A stretch of DNA of 64,000 nucleotides from Adineta steineri (taxonomy: Eukaryota > Rotifera > Eurotatoria > Adinetida > Adinetidae). The stretch lies in the NCBI GenBank assembly GCA_905250115.1, contig CAJNOI010000013.1, positions 203,422 through 267,421 on the forward strand, written 5' to 3'. Under the pieces are notes generated by a model that saw only the letters and a program-made list of their open reading frames with translations, did no database searches and was not told the origin of the DNA. The first letter of the stretch is position 1, and each line of letters opens with the position of its first letter. The position numbers and the translations under genes were made by a program. Positions 22,746 through 34,258 of this stretch are shown here, piece after piece.

Positions 22746-24234
22746 TTATCTTTTAACAACAAAAGGTTTTAGTGCATCTTCAGATAATGAACTATCCATT
22801 GAATCTGAAGATGACGATGACGGTGATGGTGGTCTGGGCGGTGGTTTTCTTGACGATATAGCAGGCAATACTGGTTTTATTCGTCTTCGATTTAATAATA
22901 AGGCATCATTATGTTTTTCAATCATAGATTTAGTTGTGTCATTAAATATAGTATTCGATTGAAATTCTAATGGTGATTCTTGTGGACGATGATTTAAAGT
23001 TGAAAAACTTCTTTTCTGTTCTATAAACTTTTCTGCAGCTTTCAATCGATCATTTGCTACTGTATTTGTCGACATATTTTTATTTGGTACTATTTTCTTT
23101 TTTTCATTTTCTGCATTCTCTTTTTTCATTAATTCCATTACATTATCAATAACATCTAATTTTGTTAAAAATTCTTTCACATTCATTTCTAAATCTCCAA
23201 TCATTGTTATATCATGTTGTCTTGGAGATAAAAATGCTCCAACAATTTGACGATTTATTAAAAGACGTACTGTTGAACGTGATACTGAATTAACAATATC
23301 AGAAAATGGTGCAACAGCTAATGATGTACCCATAACAATACAACAATCACATGCAGGTAAATCACGTAAATACATATCAAATCGATTTGGAAGATCTTCA
23401 CCAAAAAAAACAATATCCGGTTTAATAACACCAGTACATCGCGATCTTTTTGTACATTTTGGTATTTGATCATCATATATTTGTTGTCGAATATCTTCAC
23501 AGACATATTTTTGATTACATCGTTGACATGTTGCAGTTAGAAATGTTCCATGTGCTTCAACAATTTTATCTGCTGGAATTCCAGCCACTAGAAAAATACA
23601 AAATTAAAAAACTAAATATTTTGTTTTGTTTTTGAAATATTTTTTTGATTTTTATTAATTTACTTCGTTCAAGTCCATCGATATTTTGTGTATAAACACG
23701 AAGAAGAATATTTTGATCATGTAAATAACGAATAAAATAATGAATTATATTTGGAAGATATCTGCCAGGATAAAGTTCTTTTGCTAAATGAAAAAATGGC
23801 TTTGGATTCCGATAGAAATAATCTAATTCAAATATTGCTTCAGGATATGGAATATTATAACGTTGAAGATTATCATATAAACCAGTACCAGGTGTACTAA
23901 ATATAATAAAAATTTATTGATTGAATATTCTAGAAAGATTACCGAAAATCAGGTATACCACTTGGTGTTGAAATACCTGCACCAGCAAGAATAACTATTC
24001 GTTTATATTTGCCAGCTTTAATGGATTCAATCAGATTATTAAGTGGAGAAGGTTTAGCTGAGGCTTGTTGATTAGTACTAAAAACAAAAATCTCAAAAAT
24101 ATGTAGAAAATTTGTTAAGAAAATTCTTACGTTTTAGTAGCAATTTGAACTTTTGAGAATTTATTTGATAAATCTTTTAAACCTGATCTTGCATTATTCT
24201 GTACCGAACGAGTTTGAGAAAAATTACGAGACAT
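22746..24234 (-). CDS. SIRT3: SIRT3-like NAD-dependent protein deacetylase
   Basis: Four exons join in frame: 24234-24131, 24077-23943, 23896-23664 and 23587-22746, giving 437 residues. The Rossmann motif [14 protein letters not shown], the [12 protein letters not shown] and [15 protein letters not shown] block, TQNIDGLER and the catalytic VEAHGTF are all present, and GTSLAVAPF and LLINR follow. These match SIRT3 more closely than SIRT2. The N-terminus ([18 protein letters not shown]) is basic and lacks acidic residues, as a mitochondrial presequence would. The zinc site starts CQRC, but the second pair reads KCTKRSRC, C-x5-C instead of C-x2-C. After the catalytic core (ends near residue 300) there is an extra low-complexity tail of about 140 residues with [15 protein letters not shown]. 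Family role: removal of acetyl groups from lysines of mitochondrial enzymes. Confidence 0.88.
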
Positions 24235-25497
24235 GAAAACTAAAATTAAACATATAATTGAAAAATTAAGACTAGTTATTATTTTATTATGAACAAAATG
24301 GAACTGTAATTAATTAAGATTATTTTTCTTCATTTCAGACTTATGAAAATATCGGATTCTCGAATTTTGCCAGTATCATTATGTAACTACACATGTATAA
24401 AAATAGCTCCTAGGAACTATATTGAGGAGTTTAAACTACGATATGCTTGTTCTAATAATATTAGGTTAGTTCTTTGAATGTATTCTATACTAATCTTATG
24501 TTATTACAGTTGGCGAATGTCCATTGTAATTTCCCGTCCTCTATACCTGAGCTTTTTTCCATCGTAGATTAAAATGAACTAATTGAACGGCTTCACAATG
24601 TGAGAAAATCTTCAGGCATGTAAGCTTTATTGAACCACTTGCTTCAAGATCTACAGTTTAACTTTACTAATGGCATTCGTTGCGAAAAGTAGGTATTTGA
24701 AGTTGAGACAAAATAACTTCTCCCATCTACTTCGCTAATTCTCTACTAAATGAATAAATCTAACTAGATCTTATATCAAGCGACAGAATTCAGTTAATAG
24801 AGTAACTGCAAGCATTCAACTTCAACATTATCGAACACTGCTGGGCAAGTACGGACTTTCTCGAGTACGAGTACCAGCACAAGTACTGACCCTTCGAATA
24901 TAAGTACGAGTATGAGTACCGACCCTTCGAGTACCAGTACGAGTACTATTAGATTGTGTCAGAGGTAGTTATGACCTTCTGAAATAGCTAATAGGAGAAC
25001 TAGATTTTTAGTTTCATAACATAATATGTACATATTTCCAAAGTACACGAAAACATACCAATGTTTTTATAAACTTAATGACATAAAATTCAAAATTTAT
25101 ATTATCGAGTACTACTACGAGTACCAGTGCTAAATCTTCGAGAATGAGTACGATCACTTCGAGTATTTTGCTCAGGTCTGCTATTGAATTTTCACGGTTT
25201 TACATAAGATTTAACTAACTGATATATCATTCCGAATTCTTTACTATGATCAAATCAATTCAACTTACAAAATAGACCGTATGTTTTACTAGAAAAAACA
25301 ATCGATTTCATATAATCTAAAAGAAAGAAATAAGATTATCATTTCTAGAATGTATATATATATCTTTTGTTTTTATTAACTACAAGAAAGTGATAACATT
25401 TAATTAAATTAAAAAAAATACATGCAGTGGAATATAATAAAGATGGAATGTATAAAGAAATAATCAATGTACATTAGTAAGAATTTGATTCGATGAA
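24235..25497. other. Intergenic between sirtuin and SNX4
   Basis: No gene seen. It contains a degenerate inverted-repeat element at about 24838-25182. Confidence 0.5.
24838..25182. mobile_element. Degenerate inverted-repeat element rich in GAGTAC
   Basis: The left end CTGGGCAAGTACGGAC with CTCGAGTACGAGTACC words is matched loosely by the complement of the right end (AGACCTGAGCAAAATACTCGA). The arms carry repeated CGAGTAC units. About 345 bp, no ORF. Confidence 0.5.
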
Positions 25498-28001
25498 TTA
25501 TAAAGGCGCTTGTTCAGTTGAAAAACTATCGCGAATATTTGTCCAACTTTTTAAAGCCTTAAAAAGAAATGAAAATTATTCAAAACAAAAAATAATATTT
25601 TCATATAAAAACAAACTGCTTTAGCTATTCGAGCTTGAAGAAGACAATATGAACGAAGAATTTCACGCATTTGTTCTTCTTTCATTGTTTTATAAAAATC
25701 AAGTTCAATTATTGCATTTTTATTAAATTCTCTAAAGAAAAAAATAAATAAATTCGAATTTCACCTTTTAATTTATTTTACTTCACACGAATATCAGCAT
25801 TTTGACAATGTAAAACAGCATCATTGATATCTGAATCCATGCCTTCAATTTTGGCATAACGTGTTTCTTCATTTTCACCAAATAATTTTAATTTAAGAGA
25901 ATTAACTGAAAAATTCATTTTACCATTTGCCTAAAAATGCATATATACATAAGAGATAAATAAATCAAATTTCAATTTACATAAGCATCTCTTTGAGTAC
26001 GTTTAGTACCAAGTGATGTTTCCTGTTTAGAATTATCATCAACTAATTGTTCATGTTTTTCAACAACAGACCTTAACAAACAAATTTTATAATAAATCAA
26101 TTTAGAATAGTTTTATTACTTAATAACATCACAATAGGATGCTTGATGTTTAAGAAAATCCATTAAAGCATCTTCTTCATGTAGATATTCTTCGATTTGA
26201 CCAGAAAAACTATTGAATAGAAAAAAATATGAGAAAAATTATGAGATTTTTATTGTACCTATCAAGAAAATGTCCGGCTCGTTGTAATGAATCACCAAGT
26301 TTATCTTCTGTTGTACTCCATTCACTAAATAATCGACCGAGTTGATTATGAGCTTGATAGAATATAAATATTCGATCAGCAAGTTTCTAAATTTTAAGAA
26401 TAATTCAATTAATTAAGAGAAAAATCAGTTATCTAACTTACAGCACGTGCTCGAAGAACATTATATAAAACAGTATTTAAATCTATTGCATATTGATATG
26501 CATCAGAAAATCGTCTAAATATATAAAATATTAAAAAGGATAAAATTATTTCTATTAACATACTTATCCTTTGTTCTTTCATGTTGCATTAAATTAAGTT
26601 TAAATGATGGAATTAATGATTCCGACTAGAAATAAAAATTAAATATTTATCAAGGGAAGAAATAATTTGACTTCAAAGATTCTAGTATATTATTCTCACA
26701 ATCTAAATTTAGATAATATTTGTTTTTCTATATGCTTGATGAGAATGTAGCTGCTCATGTTTCCCGTACAACAAATAGTCACACATACAGGGTATTGATT
26801 AGACATGAGCCAAACCCAAACCATTTGAGAGTTTGAGTTTGAGTTTGGGTCTCCTTTTAATTGCCATCAATGTATCCAAAATAGTATCTTCTACCGATTA
26901 AAAAAGCACAAACTCAAACAGTTTTGGCTTGGGTCATGTCTATCTGCAATATGTATCATTTTTCTATCCTAATTCAAAGAGAAAATTATCATTACAACAA
27001 AACTAGATTTACAATAGAAAGTACGACCTTTTTTTTATCTATTATTATTCATACACGCAATAATATTAGTTATGAAAGTTGACTGTTTAAAAATATAATT
27101 CTCATGAATTAACAAGTAATATATAATGGTATTTAAATTTTCTGACATTCTTAGTCTTGCATTAATAAATATTTAATCATCCATATAGATTCGATTCTTC
27201 CTGTTTTTTCTATTATCAAAGCTAAATATTTTATTATAGATGAATGTGCATTCATATGTGTTCAAAGGCATTAGTAGTATAGAAATACTGATTAAAAACA
27301 ATGGTCTATAATTATAGATGAAATTATAAGTCATCATAATCGAAAAGAATGTTTTACGCAGATAACAATATCTAATTAAGAATATTACTTTATTAAGAAC
27401 ATGACTTGTATCTACAATTTGTTTCCAACCATCATTTTGAAGTAGAAATGTTTGAACAGCTGTATCCGCTGATAATGTTGGATGAGCACATAGATGATGA
27501 AGAAAACGCTAAGAAAAATATATTTTTTGTTATTTTTATTTTTGGAAAAATTAAATTTTACTTCAAGTAAAACACGTCGTCGTTCAACAACTTCTACACT
27601 TGTTCGATCTTGATGCGATTTTGACCATGTATGCGAAATCTTTTAGAAAATAAAAATATTAAGTATAATGAATAATCTTCTTCTTTGTCTTACTGTTTTT
27701 TCAGGTAAAACAGGTACAATAACCCAAGAATATTTTGCAACAAGATAATTGCGTAATGTTTCAAAATCAGAATAACGACGAAAGACACATGTTGATTCAC
27801 TATCTTTATTATTTGAAACTGATGCTTTTGGTCTACAAAATATTCAATATTTATAATTAAATTATTGATAAATTAAACAAACCGGCATTCAATTAAATAA
27901 ACAATATAACAATCTTGTATTGCAATACTTGAATTACGTCGTTCAGTATTTGATATTTGAATATCATATCGATCAAATAATGTTGAATTATCTTCAGTCA
28001 T
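25498..28001 (-). CDS. SNX4: Sorting nexin 4 (PX-BAR)
   Basis: Twelve exons join in frame: 28001-27883, 27832-27694, 27639-27562, 27508-27389, 26625-26564, 26514-26442, 26386-26259, 26209-26120, 26071-25981, 25930-25782, 25731-25617 and 25557-25498 (TAA), giving 407 residues (human SNX4 is 450). The PX domain starts SSIAIQDCYIVYLIE and has RRYSDFETLRNYL with the Arg that binds PtdIns3P, then VPVLPEK and VERRRVLLE. The BAR region contains YQAHNQLGRLFSEWSTTEDK and GDSLQRAGHF, close to SNX4 YKVHGNYGRVFSEWS. It ends ALKSWTNIRDSFS, like IQVWTNAKECFS in human. SNX4 works in endosome-to-recycling and autophagy-related sorting. An acceptor-like TTGTTTTAG abuts the ATG. The fourth intron holds a MITE (26801-26941). 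Confidence 0.92.
26801..26941. mobile_element. MITE family A, copy 2 (inverted relative to copy 1)
   Basis: Bounded by AGACATGAGCCAAACCC and (complement) AGACATGACCCAAGCC. Its interior TTTTAATTGCCATCAATGTA is the reverse complement of the same segment in the 22.3 kb copy. It lies inside the large intron of SNX4. Confidence 0.75.
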
Positions 28002-28271
28002 CTAAAACAATTTTTGTTTTCTAGTTACTGTATAATATCTTTTTGAACGCGCCTGATAAAATAAAAATACGAAAACAAAAAAATTCAATTCCTATTCATA
28101 AATAAAAATCTTCACTTTCCATAATTAAACTTCTTTTCCAAAGTTTTTTTGTATCAATTCTATATATCTATATATTTCCTATATTTCTGTTCATTATCGA
28201 TATGCATTAATCGTATTATTTTATCGATAAAATTATATTCATTCAAAATTAAATATTTTATTCGAATCAAA

Positions 28272-29215
28272 ATGAATTCAATTGAAAATCAAAGTTCAGG
28301 TGATTCATCTCATTTATATATGAATTATCATCTAACTAATACTACTAAAGAAGGTATGCCTATATTTTATCTCGAACCAGGAACTAGTTTAGCAAATACT
28401 ATTGATGAACATAAATCAAATGAAATTATACAACCAGTTTCATCAATATTAAGTCATACAGAATCAAATAACGATAGTGAAAGACAATCATTAAATGAAT
28501 CTGATAATTGTAAGTCTAAGAAAGATTTACAAAAAAACAAAAATATTTTTCTTAATAGTAAAATATAAAACAGAATTATGTCGTAATTTTTCTACTTATG
28601 GTCTTTGTTCGTATTCATCTCGTTGTCAATTTGCTCATGGTCTTGAAGAATTACGTTGTCGAACTCGACATCCAAAATATAAAACAGAATTTTGTCGAAA
28701 TTTTCTTTCGGGTTATTGTAAATATGGATCTCGTTGTCAATTTTTACATAATTTAGACGACTCAAAAGATGCTCTATCATCAAATGAATCATCAACAATA
28801 GTTTATCCTACAGCTGGTAGAAAAATATTCTAGTTTATTAATATAATTAAGCTTTTATTTAAATTAAATAGCTACAATTGGAGCTTATTTACTCACAAAT
28901 ATGCTTGCTCAATCAACTACATTTGGTCTAGGAGAATCCGTTGTTCAACAATCAGCTTTAGCTACACTTACAAACTATCATATGAAATCTAATCCTTCAC
29001 TTCTTACTTCAACATATCTACCAAATGAATCTTCTTTTCGACGAATACCTATTCCATTGAATTGTGGTATTGAAATGCAACAAAATCCACATCTTTATTT
29101 ATCTCCGAATATTTTTCATGGAATTTCAATACCACAAAATCAAAATAATAATAATGAATATCAATTATCTACATCATATTTACATAATCAAACTTTTGAT
29201 CATAATACAAAATGA
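28272..29215 (+). CDS. ZFP36: Tandem CCCH zinc-finger protein, ZFP36/TIS11 family
   Basis: Three exons join in frame: 28272-28509, 28559-28816 and 28872-29215 (TGA), giving 279 residues. Two fingers of the C-x8-C-x5-C-x3-H type are present: [15 protein letters not shown] with [10 protein letters not shown], then [14 protein letters not shown] with [10 protein letters not shown]. Each is preceded by the family YKTE(L/F)C lead and they are 18 residues apart, as in tristetraprolin. The rest is Ser/Asn-rich and disordered. Family members bind AU-rich elements (UAUUUAU) in 3' UTRs and recruit deadenylases to shorten mRNA life. The typical C-terminal NOT1-binding motif was not recognised. The first 49-nt intron removes an apparent frameshift between exons 1 and 2. 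It shares a 270-bp divergent promoter region with SNX4. Confidence 0.88.
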
Positions 29216-29618
29216 ATAAGACAATTGTCTGCATATATATATATATTTAATCTGAAATATGTAAATGATTAAATTAATTGTCTGAAGACTTTTGATAGTA
29301 ATAATTACGAATAGGGTTTTTGTTTTGTTTCACTAACCCGAAGATATGATTAAAATATTTTAAATATAGATTTCTTCTTTTATAATAAAAAAAACATTTG
29401 TAAAGATTAACTAGATTATGATTTGTTTTATAGGATGTCATGCGGTTCGCTTCTCATAAAAACTTTCAAGTACAAATTTTAATTAGCATAGAATCATTTT
29501 AGCTAATCGTATTAGGTGATCATATAAATACAATAGAAAAACATGAAATTTTTGAATATTATTTTATATATATTTGATAAGATATAGCACAATAAAAAAG
29601 AAAGCAAGAGATTTTTTG
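29216..29618. other. Intergenic, no gene seen
   Basis: AT-rich 3' flanks of two convergent genes. A TA repeat lies near 29233-29248. Confidence 0.5.
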
Positions 29619-29930
29619 TTAAGCAATATTTTTATAACGAATAATTTCCGTTGGTTTTTCTAAAAGACTTCGAAGTTCTTCAGTCACTTTTTTTATAAGT
29701 TCTCCATTTAAATGTTCGTCAAGTGCTTGTTCAGTTGACCAGGCTTGATATAGAGAAACTTGGCATTTATGATACTTATTGTTAAGTAATTCATATTTAA
29801 GACATGCTTCATCTTTCTTTGCTTCAGGTACCAGATCAAATAAAATCTTTTTTGCTTCTTTCGCTTTTTCAGGTATTGGCCAAAGATTGGCCATAGCATA
29901 AACAATTTGTTTTGTATCCAGATCTGCCAT
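29619..29930 (-). CDS. ABM-domain protein (quinol monooxygenase-like fold)
   Basis: A single-exon ORF of 103 residues. The pattern of a beta strand, a helix (IPEKAKEAKKILFDLVPEAK), EACLKYELL, YQAWSTEQALDEHL and a final helix is that of the antibiotic-biosynthesis monooxygenase/YgiN fold, a dimeric ferredoxin-like domain of about 100 residues. Such proteins oxidise quinol-like substrates or act without cofactor, but substrate cannot be read from sequence. TTTTTTTATTATAG abuts the ATG, as a trans-splice or UTR acceptor would. Its paralogue is divergent, 700 bp away. This family is mainly bacterial and fungal, so transfer is possible. Confidence 0.75.
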   Translation of the reverse strand: MADLDTKQIVYAMANLWPIPEKAKEAKKILFDLVPEAKKDEACLKYELLNNKYHKCQVSLYQAWSTEQALDEHLNGELIKKVTEELRSLLEKPTEIIRYKNIA

Positions 29931-30631
29931 CTATAATAAAAAAATTTAAAATTTTGTTAAATACTCGATGAACGCTTCATATATTTCATTGTCAGTTCTG
30001 TCATAGTTATTTTCTAATAAAAATAGAAATTTAAAAAATGAAAGTCTTTATATTATAGTTGTCAACATCTGTCAAGTAGATGAAAAGAAGAGAAAAGAAA
30101 AGAAAAGAAAAGAGAAGAAAAGAAAAGATAGTTTATACATTAAATATCAGATTCATTTAGAGAAATTCTGTGTTTTCTCTAACGAGATACTTGAAACGTC
30201 AACTTTTATTCTATTCAGTATAACAGTTTTCTTTTTGAAAAAAAAAGAGAAGAACAAAACTCTGCTAGAATCATAATAGAAAAAAGCTCGAGGCGACAAA
30301 AAAAAGGCCTATTACATTAACTTACTAAGCTGTTTTTTTCATGTAGAGAAGGAAGAAAAAACTGAAGGTAGGGAAATGTAAGAAACCGGCTCCTCTTTCT
30401 CTTCTTCGTTCTTCATATCTAACACACTACCTTCCTTATCTGTGTTCATCATCTATCTGAGACGCTTTCTGACGATGAAAATTAAGAGTAGAAAAGAGGA
30501 AAAAAGGAAACATTTACGGTTTTTTGCTTAACTCATTTTACAATTATCATCATCTATATCAAACATTCGTTTCTTGGTTACTCAATTTATTACAATAAAA
30601 TTTTATTTTAGTCTTTATATCACTTACCAAA
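29931..30631. promoter_or_regulatory. Region between the two divergent ABM genes
   Basis: About 700 bp without a gene. It includes an (AAAAG)n tract at about 30082-30128 and purine-rich stretches. Both ABM promoters should be here. Confidence 0.4.
30082..30128. repeat. (AAAAG)n microsatellite
   Basis: Near-perfect repetition of AAAAG with one AGAAG variant. Confidence 0.85.
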
Positions 30632-30985
30632 ATGTCCAATCGAGTAATACATTGTGTTCTTGATTTTTTTGCTAAACCTGGATCTGAAGAAAAAGTACGT
30701 ACAATATTATTAAGTGTACTCGAAAGAGCACGTAAAGAAGATGGATGTTTAAAACATAAATTATTTCAAAATATGGCTGATCCTTGTCAATTTACATTCA
30801 TTGGAGCATGGGAAAGTGAAGATGCATTGGAAGATCATTTAACATCAGATCAATATCGTAAAGCAGATTCTGATATAAAAAAAGATGTAACAAGACCTAT
30901 GGATCAAAAACGTTATAAATATATACAAAATGATCCTAGTCTAGTACCCGATACAAAAGCAAGTGGTTTTTGTACACTAATCTAA
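30632..30985 (+). CDS. ABM-domain protein with C-terminal CaaX box
   Basis: A single-exon ORF of 117 residues. It has the ABM layout: VIHCVLDFFAKPGSEEKVRT, EDGCLKHKLFQNMADP, FIGAWESEDALEDHLTS and a final helix. It is clearly related to the protein encoded divergently at 29619-29930. The extra tail runs through DTKASGFCTLI and stops, so the last four residues are CTLI, a textbook CaaX prenylation motif (a terminal aliphatic residue favours geranylgeranyl). That predicts a membrane-anchored enzyme, unusual for this small fold. Function and substrate are unknown. Confidence 0.78.
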   Translation: MSNRVIHCVLDFFAKPGSEEKVRTILLSVLERARKEDGCLKHKLFQNMADPCQFTFIGAWESEDALEDHLTSDQYRKADSDIKKDVTRPMDQKRYKYIQNDPSLVPDTKASGFCTLI

Positions 30986-31151
30986 TTTTACAGAAAAAAA
31001 TGAAAAATAAAAATAAAAATAAAAATTGACTTGTTTTTTTGTTTTTTATTTATTCTGTATTCACTCATTCTTCTACAATTCTTTTTTGTGGTTTATATAT
31101 ATTCAATAAAAATGACAACATTAAATTCTACAAAACATAAATATGACTAGA

Positions 31152-34100
31152 TTAATTTATTCTTAAACCTTGAAACACTAATTTTGATAAAACATTCGTT
31201 TCTGTTTTAGTTTTTTGATTTTTTGATAGACGCCATTGACGAAATGCTGGCATATTATCAAGAACATCTGCTGGAATAAATGTAAAATGTACACATTCTC
31301 CTCGTTGAGTATTTATATTTTCAGTTTTTGTTTTTGGTTGACTCGATATTTGACGTAAATTGTATAGTTTTTTTGCAACATTTTCAAGTTCATCATGATA
31401 TTCAACATTCTAAAAATAACAAAACTATGTAAAATATAAAACTCTTCATGTTTTTTTACTTTATAATTTTGTTTTGGAACATTTTCAAAACCATATATAG
31501 CTCCAAATAAGGCACCTGCTACACATCCTGTTGCATCTCCATGACCACCATGTAAAGCTGCTCGTTTACATAATTCCGTCCATGAACCATGGCATGTTAA
31601 TAGGGAATTATAACTATATAAATAACAAAAAAATTCCTTTGATATTTCATTTAGTTTTTTTTGTCCTACGCTATGGCAATACAATCTGTTCCACTTGCAC
31701 CTGCCCAACCAGCATGTGAAAATTGTCGATAGAATTCATCACGTTGTTCAATATCTTTAATATTAATTTCTTGTTTAATTAAAAATTCTTTCCAGAATAT
31801 TTCAAAAGACGACCTAGATTAAGAAAGTTTATAAATTTTAAATTAATTGCTATTGAAGATAATATAAGTGGAAAAATGAATATTTAATATGGTATTGAAA
31901 TTGATAATAGAAAAAGAACAAAAGTATATAAAATGATATCTTATGTCTAATTATATATCTTTAATAAAGAAATTTGATATTTTTTAATTTTTTGCAATAC
32001 GTATAATTCGAGTACAATTAAAATGATTATAAATTCTACGTAGTTTTAATATCATGTTCAAAGATATTTTGTTTCTATATAATTGGGTGAAACTAATAAT
32101 CGTATTAAATTATCTTCTTACTTATCGATACAAATAGAATTTGAGCTAATGAAGGACGATTCATGTATATGAATCATTAGAATATGTTGAGTCAAGATTG
32201 TTTGAAATATATCTAAAATGGGTTATTCCCGATATGAATAACTTGAAAGTGCTAGGAATACAGTTTTGGTTCTGATGGATTCTAAAGAATACGAACTAGT
32301 CATGGATCTAGAAAACTAGTAAAGTAATAGTTGTTGATTAACAAAAATAATTGTGAAAGTTAAAAGAACAGTTCATACAGTCTATTTAAAGTATTTCTAC
32401 TAAAAAGTAGTAGACAACACTCGCTCCTTTTCATCACGTAATTTTTCTACTCATATCGACATTTATTGACTATAATTTATAGCCAGATGAAAGACTAATA
32501 ATCATAATTCCAGCTTAAATAAATTCTTCTAATACACATGTAACATGTGATGTTGTCAATTTAAACTAAAGATGCTTTATGAGATACTACGCATAAGTAT
32601 TTAAATTAGGAGTCGCTCTCGAAGTCAGATAAACCTCGTGTCAATGATTCATTTTTAACATTAAAGATTATTTAAGTTCACAGTTTTATTGTCCGACATT
32701 TTCTCTACAAACTGATATATATTCAAGGATTAGTCGACGTCTTACGAATCAAAATAAAACACAGAAAAAGTCGGAGATGAAAGCGACTTCGATTTTCTTC
32801 TGTGCTAGTGAGGTCCACCAAAACATCAACTGATCCTTGAAAATACATCAATTTGTAGAGAAAATATCGGACAACAAAACCATGAGCTTTACCTGACTAC
32901 GACGGCGACTCCATGTAAGACTCTAATTTAAATCCATAATAGTATGAAAAGACTATCACAACCGTTTATCAAAATTTTGATTAACTTTAAACACAAACTA
33001 AGAAAAGATCTCCGATGATATTCTTTAAGAAATTTACTGAATCTATTAGTAATCAATATAAATGATTAGCGTTAAACTGCTTGAAAAACATGAGAAGGAT
33101 AATTCATTTCAAGATATGAAATAACCCACACGATATTTTGGTATTTATTTCTAAAAAAAATTAATTTTATAATTTTATAAGTATTTCAAATCTCTTAACT
33201 AAATCATTTTTTATAAACTCTTATAAACCTTTGCAAAATAGATAATAAAAGATGTATTTTCTTACCAACTTCTCATATTTTGCGCAAGATCTGGTCGTTG
33301 TTGAGTTTTTATATAATTTTGTACAGTTGGTAAAATTTCTAATAAACATCTACTCCATGTTTGAAGTGGTTTTTGTTGTATAGCATACGATGTAAATAAT
33401 GCTGAAGTAAAACCACCCATAAATCCCCATACATGTGTATGTGTCATACGTGATATTTCAATTGAAACGTGCATTAATTTTTCAAATTCCGATGGATGAG
33501 AATAACGAAGACCAATAGACATCGATCGAACAGCAGCTGTACAATCATTTGTTCTAAATTTAAAAATATTTTTATAATAATATTAGTTTTTTTTTAAATA
33601 AAATTTACACAGCTGAATATGTTTGTGTCCAATTATTCTCAGATAAATGATTAATAGCAGTAACCGTACTTGAACCTTAAAAAACAAAAATATTTTACTC
33701 AGTATTAATATATAAATCAACGATTGAACATACTTGGATGACGATTTTTTAAATCATTAAGAATTTCTTTTAATTTTTTTGCAACTCGTGAATATAATAT
33801 TGGTGATGGATCTCGATCACCATATTCAGCAAGAACTAAATAATATAAAACCTATATATTTTACTCAATTATAAAATGATTACATACCTTGAGCAATAGC
33901 TAAATGCAGAACAGTATCATCACTTACACGCCATTGAGGAACTAAAATGTAACTATTAGTTATATTACACAATGAGAAAAGAAAGTATTTACGTTCAATA
34001 CGTATATCTTCAATTTGATCAAATCTTTCATATAATTCTCGATGAATATCCTTTCCATTACTATTAAATTGCCATATTCCACTTCGATATCTAATAACAA

Positions 34101-34258
34101 AAAAAAACAATGATACATTTCTATTAATCTGATTGGAAATAATTTTTTGCTGAATTTTATTCATTCGAATTTTTTTTTCTAACTTACCCTAATGAATCGC
34201 CCACTCCACTTAAGATCATACATGCTTTATATTGTTCTAATAAATTATTTGAATTCAT
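31152..34258 (-). CDS. ADPRH: ADP-ribosylarginine hydrolase family (ADPRH/ADPRHL1-like)
   Basis: Nine exons join in frame: 34258-34188, 34090-33993, 33941-33888, 33835-33734, 33675-33609, 33553-33266, 31813-31670, 31613-31460 and 31409-31152 (TAA), giving 411 residues (human ADPRH is 357). Family landmarks are ACMILSGVGDSLGYRSGIWQ, WRVSDDTVLHLA (metal-binding Asp pair), NDCTAAVRSMSIGLRY, RMTHTHVWGFMGGFTSALF and WTELCKRAALHGGHGDATG. In active ARH1 the last motif is HGGDSDST, with two metal-ligand Asp. Here the first is His (codon 31541-31543) and the second is kept, partway towards the ADPRHL1 pseudo-enzyme. The C-terminus has about 50 extra residues. Normal role: cutting ADP-ribose from arginine. 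Whether this one is active is uncertain. The intron 31814-33265 contains a MITE. Confidence 0.85.
32683..32881. mobile_element. MITE in ADPRH-like intron
   Basis: About 199 bp with terminal inverted repeats of roughly 48 bp (GTTTTATTGTCCGACATT... against the complement of the right end). The arms share TTTTCTCTACAAA and TTCAAGGAT. No ORF. Confidence 0.8.

Noticed and set aside
30082..30128. Possible CRISPR-like or satellite array
   Set aside because: Simple AAAAG microsatellite without spacers.
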